Source of the DNA: Bacteroides sp. OM05-12 | Lineage (GTDB): Bacteria > Bacteroidota > Bacteroidia > Bacteroidales > Bacteroidaceae | Length of the DNA: 64,000 bases | Direction of reading: 5' to 3' | Assembly (NCBI RefSeq): GCF_003438995.1 | Contig: NZ_QSUN01000005.1 | Location: 186,001-250,000 of the forward strand | The notes under the pieces: model-generated | The model's database searches: none | What the model was told of the DNA's origin: nothing | Seen by the model: only the letters and a program-made list of their open reading frames with translations | Position numbers and translations under genes: made by a program | Shown: one piece after another, positions 1-7,664 of the stretch | How positions within the stretch are numbered: the first letter of the stretch is position 1 | How the letters are laid out: every line of letters begins with the position of its first letter

Positions 1-117
1 TTGTGCAGAACCGGGCGTATCCCAGAAACCGCGATGGGCTATCACTTTAGTTTGTGCTATGAGGGATAGAACGGATAGGCTCATGGCGAGGACTAATATA
101 CTTCTTTTAGTGTTCAT
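1..117 (-). CDS. Glycerophosphodiester phosphodiesterase-like protein, N-terminal part
   Basis: Only the first 39 codons are inside the window; the gene runs off the left edge. The start ATG is at 117. The peptide begins with a signal sequence (MNTKRSILVLAMSLSVLSLI, then AQT), followed by VIAHRGFWDTPGSAQ. The IAHRG motif followed by an aromatic residue and a P-x-S/N stretch is the opening strand of GDPD/PI-PLC TIM-barrel phosphodiesterases, where the His is catalytic. Family knowledge: such enzymes cleave glycerophosphodiesters to glycerol-3-phosphate and an alcohol. With a signal peptide it would act in the periplasm or at the surface. A -7 element lies at 170-177. The call rests on a short stretch, so the subfamily is open. 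Confidence 0.72.
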   Translation of the reverse strand, partial: MNTKRSILVLAMSLSVLSLIAQTKVIAHRGFWDTPGSAQ

Positions 118-169
118 AATATTAATGTGTTATATATTTGAATACATTTGCTTATCGCTTTAGCTGTGG

Positions 170-177
170 CAAATATA
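170..177 (-). promoter_or_regulatory. Bacteroides-type -7 element for the GDPD-like gene
   Basis: Reads TATATTTG on the minus strand, an exact match to TAnnTTTG, about 50 bp upstream of the ATG at 117. No clear TTTG -33 element was seen. Confidence 0.5.
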
Positions 178-194
178 GCAATTCCGTATAACGA

Positions 195-235
195 TAAACG
201 GAACATCCCGACTATTGTTTGAAATGTTCCGTTTA
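195..235 (-). terminator. 12-bp perfect hairpin downstream of asnB
   Basis: Perfect inverted repeat: TAAACGGAACAT (195-206) and its complement (224-235), 17-nt loop. It sits between the asnB stop and the promoter of the next minus-strand gene, where a terminator is expected. The tract after it on the minus strand is only weakly T-rich, so it may be an imperfect or factor-assisted terminator. Confidence 0.5.
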
Positions 236-257
236 TTATGCAGATTATGTTACAATC

Positions 258-1925
258 CTATGAATAGGCTTCTTCATGTACTCCTTTTACGGCACGTCCG
301 CTCGGTTCGTTGAGGTTGGAGAACTGTGTGTCCCATGCGAGGGCTTCGGCGGTGCTGCATGCCACGCTGGGGACACTCGGTACGCTGAGGGCGGCACTTC
401 GGCTTGGGAAATGCTCCTCGAAGATGCTACGGTAGTAGTACTCTTCTTTGTTCATCGGGGGATTGACAGGGAAGCGTTCCGCAGCATGCGCCATTTGTTC
501 ATCGGTGACGGCTGCGTTGGTGACGGCTTTCAGGGTGTCTATCCAGTTGTAGCCTACGCCGTCGCTGAATTGTTCTTTCTGACGCCATACCACGCTTGCC
601 GGCAGCATATCCTCGAAGGCTTCGCGGACAATCTTCTTCTCGATGGTCTTGCCGGGAGCCATCTTTGCCGACGGGTTGAGACGCATGGCTATGTCGAGGA
701 ACTCCTTGTCGAGGAAGGGTACACGTCCTTCCACTCCCCATGCTGCAAGGCTCTTGTTGGCACGGAGGCAGTCGTATAGGTAGAGCTTGCCGAGTTTGCG
801 CACGGTTTCCTCATGGAAGGCACGGGCATCGGGAGCTTTGTGGAAGTAGAGGTAACCGCCGAATATCTCGTCTGCTCCCTCACCGCTGAGTACCATCTTA
901 ATACCCATGCTTTTGATGACACGGGCGATGAGATACATCGGGGTAGAGGCGCGTACGGTGGTCACGTCATAGGTCTCAATGAAGTAGATGACATCCCGGA
1001 TGGCATCCAGCCCTTCCTGTACGGTATAATTGATTTCATGGTGAACGGTACCGATATATTCTGCCACTTCACGTGCCTTGGCGAGGTCGGGTGCGCCTTT
1101 CAGACCGATGGCAAAGGAGTGCAGACGGGGCCACCATGCATCCTGTTCATTATTTGTTTCAATGCGTTTGGCGGCATATTTCTTGGCTATGGCGGAGATG
1201 ACGGAACTGTCCAATCCCCCGGAGAGCAGTACGCCGTAGGGTACGTCGCTCATCAGCTGACGTTGTACCGCCTCTTCCAATCCCTTGTAGACTGCCTCGA
1301 TGGATGCGTCGTTGTACTCCACTGCGGAGAAGTCTGTCCAGTCACGGATGTACCAGCGATGCATTTGTCTTTCCTTACTCCAATAGTAGTGTCCGGGCAG
1401 GAAAGGTTCGTATTCATCACAGAAGCCTTCGAGTGCTTTCAGCTCACTTGCACAGTAGATATGTCCATCCTTGTCATGCCCTATATATAAAGGTATCACT
1501 CCGATGGGGTCGCGGGCGATGAGGTACTCGTCGCGTTCCTCGTCGTAGAGTGCAAAGGCGAAGATGCCGTTGAGATCTTCAAGGAAGTCGATGCCTTTGT
1601 CGCGATAGAGGGCAAGGATGACTTCGCAATCACTGCCTGTTTGGAACTCGTACTTGCCTTTGTAGCGGGCACGGATGTCACGATGGTTATAGATTTCACC
1701 GTTTACGGCGAGCACCTGCTTGCCATCGGGTGAGTAAAGCGGTTGCCCGCCGGATTCGGGATCGACGATAGAGAGGCGTTCGTGGGCAAGTATCGCACTG
1801 CCGCCTACGTGGATGCCGCTCCAGTCCGGTCCGCGATGGCGTATCTTCTGCGCCATCCGTAATGCTTTCTGCCTGAGTTCGGGCGTCTGCTCCTTGATAT
1901 TAAATATGCCTACTATTCCACACAT
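258..1925 (-). CDS. asnB: Asparagine synthase, glutamine-hydrolysing (AsnB)
   Basis: 555 residues. Makes asparagine from aspartate, ATP and glutamine in the cytoplasm. The N-terminal class II glutaminase domain starts MCGIVG, so Cys2 becomes the N-terminal nucleophile; RHRGPD at about 29-34 and NGEIYNH at about 75-81 are the usual substrate motifs. The C-terminal synthetase domain has the pyrophosphate loop SGGLDS at 235-240. The length matches E. coli AsnB (about 554). A promoter lies at 1964-1997, leaving a short leader. It opens a run of glutamine amidotransferase genes. The C-terminal tail after about residue 515 (SRSAALSVPSVPSV) is low-complexity and may be lineage-specific. No lesion seen. 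Confidence 0.96.
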   Translation of the reverse strand: MCGIVGIFNIKEQTPELRQKALRMAQKIRHRGPDWSGIHVGGSAILAHERLSIVDPESGGQPLYSPDGKQVLAVNGEIYNHRDIRARYKGKYEFQTGSDCEVILALYRDKGIDFLEDLNGIFAFALYDEERDEYLIARDPIGVIPLYIGHDKDGHIYCASELKALEGFCDEYEPFLPGHYYWSKERQMHRWYIRDWTDFSAVEYNDASIEAVYKGLEEAVQRQLMSDVPYGVLLSGGLDSSVISAIAKKYAAKRIETNNEQDAWWPRLHSFAIGLKGAPDLAKAREVAEYIGTVHHEINYTVQEGLDAIRDVIYFIETYDVTTVRASTPMYLIARVIKSMGIKMVLSGEGADEIFGGYLYFHKAPDARAFHEETVRKLGKLYLYDCLRANKSLAAWGVEGRVPFLDKEFLDIAMRLNPSAKMAPGKTIEKKIVREAFEDMLPASVVWRQKEQFSDGVGYNWIDTLKAVTNAAVTDEQMAHAAERFPVNPPMNKEEYYYRSIFEEHFPSRSAALSVPSVPSVACSTAEALAWDTQFSNLNEPSGRAVKGVHEEAYS

Positions 1926-1963
1926 ATTGCTTCTTTTGTTATTGCTGTCTTACTAATTGATAG

Positions 1964-1997
1964 CAAATATATGAATTATATTTCATATTATTACAAA
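1964..1997 (-). promoter_or_regulatory. asnB promoter
   Basis: On the minus strand a TTTG -33 element (1994-1997) and TATATTTG -7 element (1964-1971) are 22 bp apart, close to the Bacteroides consensus. Predicted transcription start is about 30 nt before the asnB ATG. Confidence 0.65.
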
Positions 1998-2154
1998 TAT
2001 GGGATAATGTATGTCATATAAATAGCATGGTGCTTGTGTATGCTTACTATATGCTGTATAATGGCGGTGTGTGGTAACAGATTGTAGGCATTCCGGCGGC
2101 GGATGCTTATAAACCGTAAGTACGGGTAGCTCCACAATATTTCTCCACAATCTC

Positions 2155-2185
2155 CTTGCATCCAATGAAATAATCCATACCTTTG
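2155..2185 (+). promoter_or_regulatory. Promoter for the DUF4469 gene
   Basis: TACCTTTG at 2178-2185 matches TAnnTTTG; CTTG at 2155-2158 is a one-mismatch -33 element 19 bp upstream. It would give a leader of roughly 180 nt before the ATG at 2373. Confidence 0.5.
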
Positions 2186-2269
2186 CAGCACATGACAAAT
2201 ATCTACACCATATTAACCACTATTAACTCCGCACATTTGTATGTCCCGGATGATTATATAATAAAAGTG

Positions 2270-2306
2270 ACTCCTGCAAGAGGGCGCATCGCCTGCCTGC
2301 AGGAGT
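2270..2306 (+). other. Hairpin in the leader of the DUF4469 gene
   Basis: ACTCCTGCA (2270-2278) pairs perfectly with TGCAGGAGT (2298-2306), and an inner GGCG/CGCC pair caps the stem. No T-run follows, so it does not look like an intrinsic terminator. It may be an RNA stability or regulatory element, or a small intergenic repeat. Confidence 0.45.
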
Positions 2307-2372
2307 TCTTGCATATACCCCCAAAAAAGGGAAAACAACAACAGTATTCACATTTTTAAACCCCATTACATT

Positions 2373-3125
2373 ATGGCAAAGAAAGTAAAACCAGGCAAGC
2401 TGCGTGGCAACACAACTCCCAATCTATTAACCGACGACCCTAACGACTTTATCCTCCAACTTATCGGTGGCATGAAGTATAGCCTCGCGGACATCGTTCA
2501 ACTCGTGCTGCTCGACGGCGCGACCGTTAAAACCGCGCAAGACCTCGAAGAAAGCTTCCGCATGGTGATGGAGAAAGGCATCGAGATGTCCCTGATGGGC
2601 AACAACGTGAGCCTGGACTACATCCAGATGCGCGCCAGCGTGAGCGGCGTGTTCAACTCCTCCACCGAGCCCTTTTCTCGCCCCAAGCATCAGGTAAACC
2701 CCGTCTTGACGGCCGGACAAGCCTACTTGGAAGCCGCGCACAATACGCTGGTGGACAATATGGGCCCTGCGCAGAACAACCTCATCGCCGAAATCGTGAA
2801 CCGCACCACCAAGCAGGTGAACACGGACATCACCGCCGGCGGCGTGCTGGAGCTGCACGGCAAGGGACTGAAAGTGGTAGGCAGCGAGGAGTACGCCGCA
2901 TACGTCTACCTGATAAATGCCGACACCGACACCATCGCCGCGAGCGTCCCTGCTGATGACTTGCTGACGAACACCCCCACACAAGTGATGTTTCAAGTGC
3001 CCGCCAAGTTGGAAGCAGGCAAGAAGTACCGTGTGAAGATCATCACGCAAGCCAGCTCCGACCGCAGCAAACTGCTCAAACAGCCGCGCATGATACTCTC
3101 GGACATCACGCTGACCTGCGTGTAA
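2373..3125 (+). CDS. HU-like DNA-binding protein with C-terminal DUF4469 domain
   Basis: 250 residues, no signal peptide. I read residues 1-130 as a Bacteroidales HU/IHF-related DNA-binding domain: a basic start (MAKKVKPGKLRGN), then alternating helices with TLVDNMGPAQNN. Residues about 145-250 read as an Ig-like beta domain of the DUF4469 kind, with regular strands (GGVLELHGKGLKVVGSEEY; KYRVKIITQAS). Such two-domain proteins are common in Bacteroides, often near secreted or surface genes; their job is not known to me. The coding sequence is clearly more GC-rich than the neighbouring asnB, as is the LRR gene that follows. A nucleoid or local regulatory role is only an inference. Confidence 0.65.
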   Translation: MAKKVKPGKLRGNTTPNLLTDDPNDFILQLIGGMKYSLADIVQLVLLDGATVKTAQDLEESFRMVMEKGIEMSLMGNNVSLDYIQMRASVSGVFNSSTEPFSRPKHQVNPVLTAGQAYLEAAHNTLVDNMGPAQNNLIAEIVNRTTKQVNTDITAGGVLELHGKGLKVVGSEEYAAYVYLINADTDTIAASVPADDLLTNTPTQVMFQVPAKLEAGKKYRVKIITQASSDRSKLLKQPRMILSDITLTCV

Positions 3126-3138
3126 AATCTGACGGGTA

Positions 3139-3212
3139 CGTCACCCTCTAAGCTTACGCCCCCGTCATCCCCTAAGCTTACGCCCTCGTCACCGTATAGG
3201 CTGACATATACG
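3139..3212. repeat. Array 1: three degenerate units with 24-bp period
   Basis: GTCA landmarks fall at 3140, 3164 and 3188, exactly 24 bp apart. Two units share CTAAGCTTACGCCC; the third is diverged. It begins 14 bp after the stop of the DUF4469 gene. It is one of five arrays in this window with the same design but different sequence. Confidence 0.75.
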
Positions 3213-3239
3213 TAAGCGTACAGGGGGGAGGAGGCACAG

Positions 3240-3331
3240 CCTCTCTTGATTCGCCAAGCGATGATAGGGGGCGAGTAGCCCAAAGTTCTCCCTCCGTTTG
3301 TAGCGGGAGTACCCCGCAGGGGGGGGAGGAC
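3240..3331 (+). repeat. Interspersed repeat copy: modules Z and X
   Basis: Module Z (TTCGCCAAGCGATG, about 3250-3263) is followed by a diverged module X (3284-3330: TTCTCCCTCCGTTTG, then GGGAGTACCCCGCAGGGGGG). The same modules occur at 5.8, 12.9, 22.0 and 23.4-23.6 kb. No gene lies inside. Confidence 0.7.
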
Positions 3332-3393
3332 AAGAGCACCTCGCGGCTAGAGCGCAAATAAACGAATAATATCGATTGATTAACAAGATAAGT

Positions 3394-5733
3394 ATGAACA
3401 TAAGAGAATTACTGAAAAAGACCACCCTTGCGGCAATCCTGTGCGCAACGATGGCAACAAGCGCATGGGCGCAATCCGTAGCCTGGACTACCGCCAAAGG
3501 CGCGCAATCCCCGATAGACTTCAGCACCGAGCAAGCCGTCGGTGCGCTATCCACCGCCACCACCATCACCGCGACCGGCACATGGAGTGCGGCGCAAGTA
3601 ACCAACCTGCAGGCGGCCCTGAAGAGCGACGGCAACATCGAGACCGACAACAGCACTCTGCTCACGGTGGATATGAGCGCCGCCGTATGGAGTGACGGGG
3701 TTACTGCCGCCAGCCTGTTCCGGCAGTGCACGGCACTCACGAGCGTCATCCTGCCCGAAGCGGATAATGCCAACAGCATCAGCTTCTTCTGTACCTTCTA
3801 TTACTGCGAATCGTTGAAGAGCATCACGAACTTAGAGAAGTTCACCAATGTGAATTACTTTTACAGCACCTTCTATGATTGCTCGTCATTGGAGAGCATC
3901 ACCCTGCCGGCGGGCACCAGCTATGCCGGCATCAACTTCTCATGTGCCTTCTATGGATGCAGATCGTTGAAGAGCATCACGAACTTAGAGAAGTTCACCA
4001 ATGTGAGTAGCTTTAACACGACCTTCTATGATTGCTCGTCATTGGAGAGCATCACCCTGTCGGCGGACACCAGCTATGCCAGCATCAACTTCGCACTTGC
4101 CTTTACTAACTGCACGGCATTGACGAGCGTCACGAACTTAGAGAAGTTCACCAATGTGAGTAGCTTTGAGACGACCTTCGAGGGTTGCAAAGCATTGACG
4201 AGCATCACCCTGCCGGCGGGCACCAGCGATGCCAGCATCAGCTTCTCCTATACCTTCGATGGATGCACGGCATTGACGAGCATCACGAACTTAGAGAAGT
4301 TCACCAATGTGAATAACTTTTTCCGCACCTTCTATGGTTGCACGGCATTGGAGAGCATCACCCTGCCGGAGGGCACCAGCTATGCCCCTGGCATCAACTT
4401 CTCAGGTACCTTCCTGGACTGCAAATCGTTGAAGAGTATCACGAACTTAGAGAAGTTCACCAATGTGAGTAGCTTTGATAAGGTCTTCTGTGGTTGCTCG
4501 TCATTGGAGAGCGTCACCCTGCCGGCGGGCGCCAGCGATACCAGCATCGGCTTCGCAGTTGCCTTTGATGGCTGCACGGCATTGACGAGCGTCACGAACT
4601 TAGAGAAGTTCACCAATGTGGGTAGCTTTGATCAGACCTTCGAGGGTTGCTCGTCATTGGAGAGCATCACCCTGCCGGCGGGCACCAGCAATGCCAGCAT
4701 CAGCTTCTACTATACCTTCGATGGATGCACGGCATTGACGAGCATCACGAACTTAGAGAAGTTCACCAATGTGAATAACTTCAGATATGCCTTCCAGAAT
4801 TGCTCAAACCTCACCTCTGTGGAGCTGGGAGTCGTGCCGACTAATAATATAGTGGATATATTCAAAGGCACCGACCCCAACTGCCTGAAGTACCTGCCAG
4901 CAGGCACAACCACCGTCCCCACCAATTGGACAAACTGCATTGCCGACGGCAAAGCCCTTGCCGACATCACCCTGACGGACGAAAAGCCCTTTCACTGCCC
5001 GCAGGCATTCTCAATGGACGGGCACACCATGACCTACACCCGCACGTGGAAGTACGCCACCAAGACCGGCGGCTGGAACACCCTCTACCTGCCCTTCGCC
5101 GCTACTGCCACTGCCGATAATACGCCTCTTACCCCCGCCACCGGAGGTGCGGACGGCGACTACATCCTCAAAACCCTTACCGGCAGCACTACAGGTACAC
5201 TCACCATGACCTCCACCGGTACGGTGCAGGCCTACACTCCCTACCTCGTAGCCCTGCCTGGCAATACGTTCGGCGATGCAAGCTTGGAAGGCAAGACGGT
5301 GACGCTCGTCAGCGCAACGGATGCCGTCATCCCCGCCACCCCCGAGCAGACCGAGCAGGCGGGTGCCTACACCATGTACGGCACACTCGCCGACTATCAG
5401 GCGGACAACCTCTACCTGCTCACCAATGAGGCGGACGGCAGCAGCTTCGACCTCTACACGGACGGTGGCGGCGTACATGCTTTCCGTGCCTACATCACCG
5501 CAAACAATGCCAATGCCTTGAAAGCCCCGAGATTGGTGATAGGCGATGGCGGCGGTGTTACGGGGATACGCAGTGCCTCCGTCGGCACTAAGGAAGTGCC
5601 TGCCATCAGTCATGTATACAGCATAGACGGGCGTTTGCTCCGTACTGTCCCGGCTGAGGAATACGCTCATCGATTGGATGGTCTGGACAGAGGCATCTAC
5701 ATCGTGAACGGGGTGAAGGAAGTGGTAAGGTAA
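3394..5733 (+). CDS. BspA-type leucine-rich-repeat surface protein
   Basis: 779 residues from the ATG at 3394. An in-frame TTG at 3376 is less likely, because the ATG puts a good signal peptide first (MNIRELLKKTTLAAILCATM, then ATSAWAQ). After a spacer, residues about 110-475 are built of seven near-identical 51-residue units, each a pair of LRR_5-type repeats (CSSLESITLPAGTS; SITNLEKFTNV). A beta-rich region follows, and the end (YSIDGRLLRT, LDRGIYIVNG) resembles a type A C-terminal sorting domain, although gut Bacteroides usually lack a type IX secretion system. Probable role: secreted or surface-anchored adhesin or binding protein. The gene is GC-rich, sits in a block that separates asnB from gltD, and has interspersed repeats on both sides. 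Confidence 0.85.
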   Translation: MNIRELLKKTTLAAILCATMATSAWAQSVAWTTAKGAQSPIDFSTEQAVGALSTATTITATGTWSAAQVTNLQAALKSDGNIETDNSTLLTVDMSAAVWSDGVTAASLFRQCTALTSVILPEADNANSISFFCTFYYCESLKSITNLEKFTNVNYFYSTFYDCSSLESITLPAGTSYAGINFSCAFYGCRSLKSITNLEKFTNVSSFNTTFYDCSSLESITLSADTSYASINFALAFTNCTALTSVTNLEKFTNVSSFETTFEGCKALTSITLPAGTSDASISFSYTFDGCTALTSITNLEKFTNVNNFFRTFYGCTALESITLPEGTSYAPGINFSGTFLDCKSLKSITNLEKFTNVSSFDKVFCGCSSLESVTLPAGASDTSIGFAVAFDGCTALTSVTNLEKFTNVGSFDQTFEGCSSLESITLPAGTSNASISFYYTFDGCTALTSITNLEKFTNVNNFRYAFQNCSNLTSVELGVVPTNNIVDIFKGTDPNCLKYLPAGTTTVPTNWTNCIADGKALADITLTDEKPFHCPQAFSMDGHTMTYTRTWKYATKTGGWNTLYLPFAATATADNTPLTPATGGADGDYILKTLTGSTTGTLTMTSTGTVQAYTPYLVALPGNTFGDASLEGKTVTLVSATDAVIPATPEQTEQAGAYTMYGTLADYQADNLYLLTNEADGSSFDLYTDGGGVHAFRAYITANNANALKAPRLVIGDGGGVTGIRSASVGTKEVPAISHVYSIDGRLLRTVPAEEYAHRLDGLDRGIYIVNGVKEVVR
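3828..4773 (+). repeat. Seven-copy 153-bp coding repeat
   Basis: A 25-bp invariant core beginning GAACTTAGAGAAGTTCACCA starts at 3828, 3981, 4134, 4287, 4443, 4596 and 4749. Spacings are 153, 153, 153, 156, 153 and 153 bp; the odd one holds one extra codon. The near identity points to recent duplication or gene conversion within the LRR gene. Confidence 0.92.
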
Positions 5734-5738
5734 TCAAG

Positions 5739-5849
5739 CCTCCCCGCTTGAGCGGGGATTGAGGGGTGTGTGAGGGTCTTAGACCCTTCCGTTTCGCCAA
5801 GCGGTGAGGGAAGATTCACACACCCCCTAACCCCCGCTCAAGCGGGAGG
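5739..5849. repeat. Long intergenic palindrome with a module Z core
   Basis: The left arm (5739-5773, CCTCCCCGCTTGAGCGGGG onward) and right arm (5816-5849) are near-perfect complements of about 35 bp. The centre holds GGGTCTTAGACCC followed by GTTTCGCCAAGCGGTG, which is module Z. It lies directly after the LRR gene stop. It could act as a bidirectional transcription block or be a mobile palindromic repeat. Confidence 0.75.
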
Positions 5850-5888
5850 ACAGGAACAAGAGTAATAATATTGAGAACAATAACCGAT

Positions 5889-6035
5889 ATGAAAATAATA
5901 GAATACATCGCTCCTGCGATAGAAGTCATAGAGATAGAGATCAGTGAAGCCATCATGATAGATTCTGATGATGTGAAGAACCCGGACATGGACGAGAGCG
6001 AGACGCACTCCGGTCAGAACTTCTGGGGAGACTGA
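5889..6035 (+). CDS. 48-residue acidic peptide, unknown
   Basis: ATG at 5889, TGA at 6033-6035. The N-terminal half is hydrophobic/acidic (MKIIEYIAPAIEVIEIEISE). The tail is Asp/Glu-rich with Asn, Pro, Ser and His, ending SGQNFWGD. There is no signal peptide. Short ORFs with an M-K-x-I/Y-x-x-P-x-I-E-V-x-I/V-E start followed by a variable polar tail are frequent in Bacteroides; I know no proven function. It follows the LRR gene on the same strand and is followed by a good plus-strand terminator, which supports it as the last gene of a short unit. The precursor-like layout (hydrophobic leader, polar core) is suggestive only; no modifying enzyme is nearby. Confidence 0.55.
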   Translation: MKIIEYIAPAIEVIEIEISEAIMIDSDDVKNPDMDESETHSGQNFWGD

Positions 6036-6078
6036 GTAAACTCCCCTCCCCGATAAGGAGGGGGATGGAATGCAGATG

Positions 6079-6115
6079 ACGCGGGTTAGGATTTAGTCTC
6101 TAATCCGCGTTTTTT
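6079..6115 (+). terminator. Intrinsic terminator overlapping the gltD 3' end
   Basis: ACGCGGGTTAG (6079-6089) pairs with CTAATCCGCGT (6100-6110, one G-T pair), then six T. It ends plus-strand transcripts from the peptide gene. The right arm and T-run are also the last codons of gltD on the other strand. Confidence 0.75.
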
Positions 6116-7499
6116 GTGTCATCCACCTATCCATCTCTTCCGCCACCTGCCGTCCGCCGGCCATGGCTCGGACTACAAGGCTCGCTCCGCTCGCCACGTC
6201 GCCTGCCATGAACACGCCTTCGGGCAGCTCCATCGGTTCGGGGCGCAGGAAGCCCATGGCGAGCAATACCATATCCGCCTCGATGATTTCTTTCCGTCCG
6301 GTGGGCTTCATCACAGGGCGTGAGCCGTCAGCAGACGGTAGCCATTCCACTTCTTCCACTTCCACGCCGCACACCTTGCCGTTCTTACCGATGAAGCGGT
6401 TGCTGGTGAGGCTCCAACGGCGGGTGCAACCTTCTTCATGGCTGCTGGTGGTCTTGAGTATCTGAGGATACATGGGCCATGGGGTGGCGGGGTTTTCTCC
6501 TACAGGGGGTTGGGGCATGATTTCTATCTGGGTGACGAACGTGGCTCCCTGACGGATACTCGTGCCGATGCAGTCCGACCCCGTGTCACCGCCACCGATG
6601 ACGAGTACCCGTTTGCCTTTGGCATTCACCAGTTGTTCTTTGGGGAAGGCGATGCCTGCCAACACCCTGTTCTGTTGTGCCAACATATCGAGGGCAAAAT
6701 GAATACCTTTCAGTTCACGTCCTTCTATCGGAAGGTCGCGCGGGGTTTCGGCTCCGGTGCAGAGGCACACGGCATCGAACCCTTCGGCATCCTTCAGGGT
6801 GGGGAAGATGAACTTGCCATCCTTCCCTCTCTCTATCCTGTCTTTGAGGGGGATGGCGGTGGAATAGCGGAAGCGGATGCCTTCCTGCTCCATCAGTGTG
6901 ATGCGGCGGTCGATGACGGCCTTGAGCAGTTTGAAGTTGGGTATACCATAGCGGAGCAGACCTCCGGCGGCTTCATGCTTCTCGATGACGGTTACTTCAT
7001 AACCCTTGCGGTTGAGCCGGTTGGCAACGGCAAGTCCCGCAGGACCCGAACCGATGACGGCTACCTTCTTGCCGTTGCGTCGGATGCTTAACGGGCGGAT
7101 ATATCCTTCGCGCCATGCCACTTCGATGATGGCGGCTTCGTTCTCACGGATAGTGACGGCATCCCCGCAGGAGAGGCGTACTACGCAGCTCTTTTCACAG
7201 AGGGCGGGACAGATGCGTCCGGTAAACTCCGGGAAGTCGCACGTCTGTTCCAGCACCCGGTAGGCCGCTTCCCACTTGCCCTTGTAGAGCAGGTCTTGCC
7301 ATTCGGACTGCTTGTTGCCGAGCGGGCATGCCCAGTGGCAGAAGGGCACGCCGCAGTCCATGCAGCGCGATGCCTGTTTGCGCCGTTCGTTACTGTTGAG
7401 GGTTTGTTCCACTTCTCCGTAGTCACGGATTCGGTCGTGCAGGGGGCGGTATCCTGCCTCCTGACGCGGTATCGTTATAAATGCTTTTGGGTCTCCCAT
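6093..7499 (-). CDS. gltD: Glutamate synthase, small subunit (GltD)
   Basis: 468 residues. Supplies electrons from NADPH through FAD to the large GltB subunit, which makes glutamate from glutamine and 2-oxoglutarate. The N-terminal Fe-S region has Cys46, Cys49, Cys54 and Cys58 (CMDCGVPFCHWAC) and a second cluster in GRICPALCEKSC. The FAD-binding motif GSGPAGLAVANRL is near residue 150 and the NAD(P)H motif GGGDTGSDC near 305. Length and motif order are normal for the family. It follows gltB on the same strand with a 165-bp gap filled by a palindromic repeat, so the two are probably one operon. The last codons share DNA with the terminator of the convergent unit. Confidence 0.95.
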   Translation of the reverse strand: MGDPKAFITIPRQEAGYRPLHDRIRDYGEVEQTLNSNERRKQASRCMDCGVPFCHWACPLGNKQSEWQDLLYKGKWEAAYRVLEQTCDFPEFTGRICPALCEKSCVVRLSCGDAVTIRENEAAIIEVAWREGYIRPLSIRRNGKKVAVIGSGPAGLAVANRLNRKGYEVTVIEKHEAAGGLLRYGIPNFKLLKAVIDRRITLMEQEGIRFRYSTAIPLKDRIERGKDGKFIFPTLKDAEGFDAVCLCTGAETPRDLPIEGRELKGIHFALDMLAQQNRVLAGIAFPKEQLVNAKGKRVLVIGGGDTGSDCIGTSIRQGATFVTQIEIMPQPPVGENPATPWPMYPQILKTTSSHEEGCTRRWSLTSNRFIGKNGKVCGVEVEEVEWLPSADGSRPVMKPTGRKEIIEADMVLLAMGFLRPEPMELPEGVFMAGDVASGASLVVRAMAGGRQVAEEMDRWMTQKTRIRD

Positions 7500-7554
7500 T
7501 GTTATTTGGTTGTTATAGGGTTGTTGTTCTTGTTCTTATTCTGAATGCCGATGG

Positions 7555-7639
7555 TACGCGGATGACGCTGATGGAGCGGATGCAGACGGATTTAATCTGT
7601 TCATCCGTTCTAATCTGCCAGATCCGTGTCATCCGCGAA
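7555..7639. repeat. Palindromic intergenic repeat between gltB and gltD
   Basis: Imperfect inverted repeat: TACGCGGATGACGCTGAT (7555-7572) against ATCCGTGTCATCCGCGAA (7622-7639), with further CGGATTTAATCTG material inside. It belongs to the same family as 21999-22083 (GGTTCGCGGATAACGCGGAT arms). Lying within an operon, its RNA could fold and affect relative gltB/gltD expression. Confidence 0.7.
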
Positions 7640-7664
7640 CCTTGTTCTCAGGCTGATTAATCCA

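Larger units (their letters stand above)
1926..2372. other. Divergent intergenic region between asnB and the DUF4469 gene
   Basis: 447 bp without a supported gene. It holds the minus-strand asnB promoter (1964-1997), a plus-strand promoter (2155-2185) and a hairpin (2270-2306). Short open frames on the minus strand at 1983-2198 overlap both promoters and look non-coding. Confidence 0.6.

Noticed and set aside
3376..3393. TTG start of the LRR protein
   Set aside because: The ATG at 3394 places the signal peptide correctly and is the better start.
5560..5733. Functional type IX secretion signal at the LRR protein C-terminus
   Set aside because: The end resembles a type A sorting domain, but nothing here shows that this organism has the secretion system, so only the resemblance is noted.
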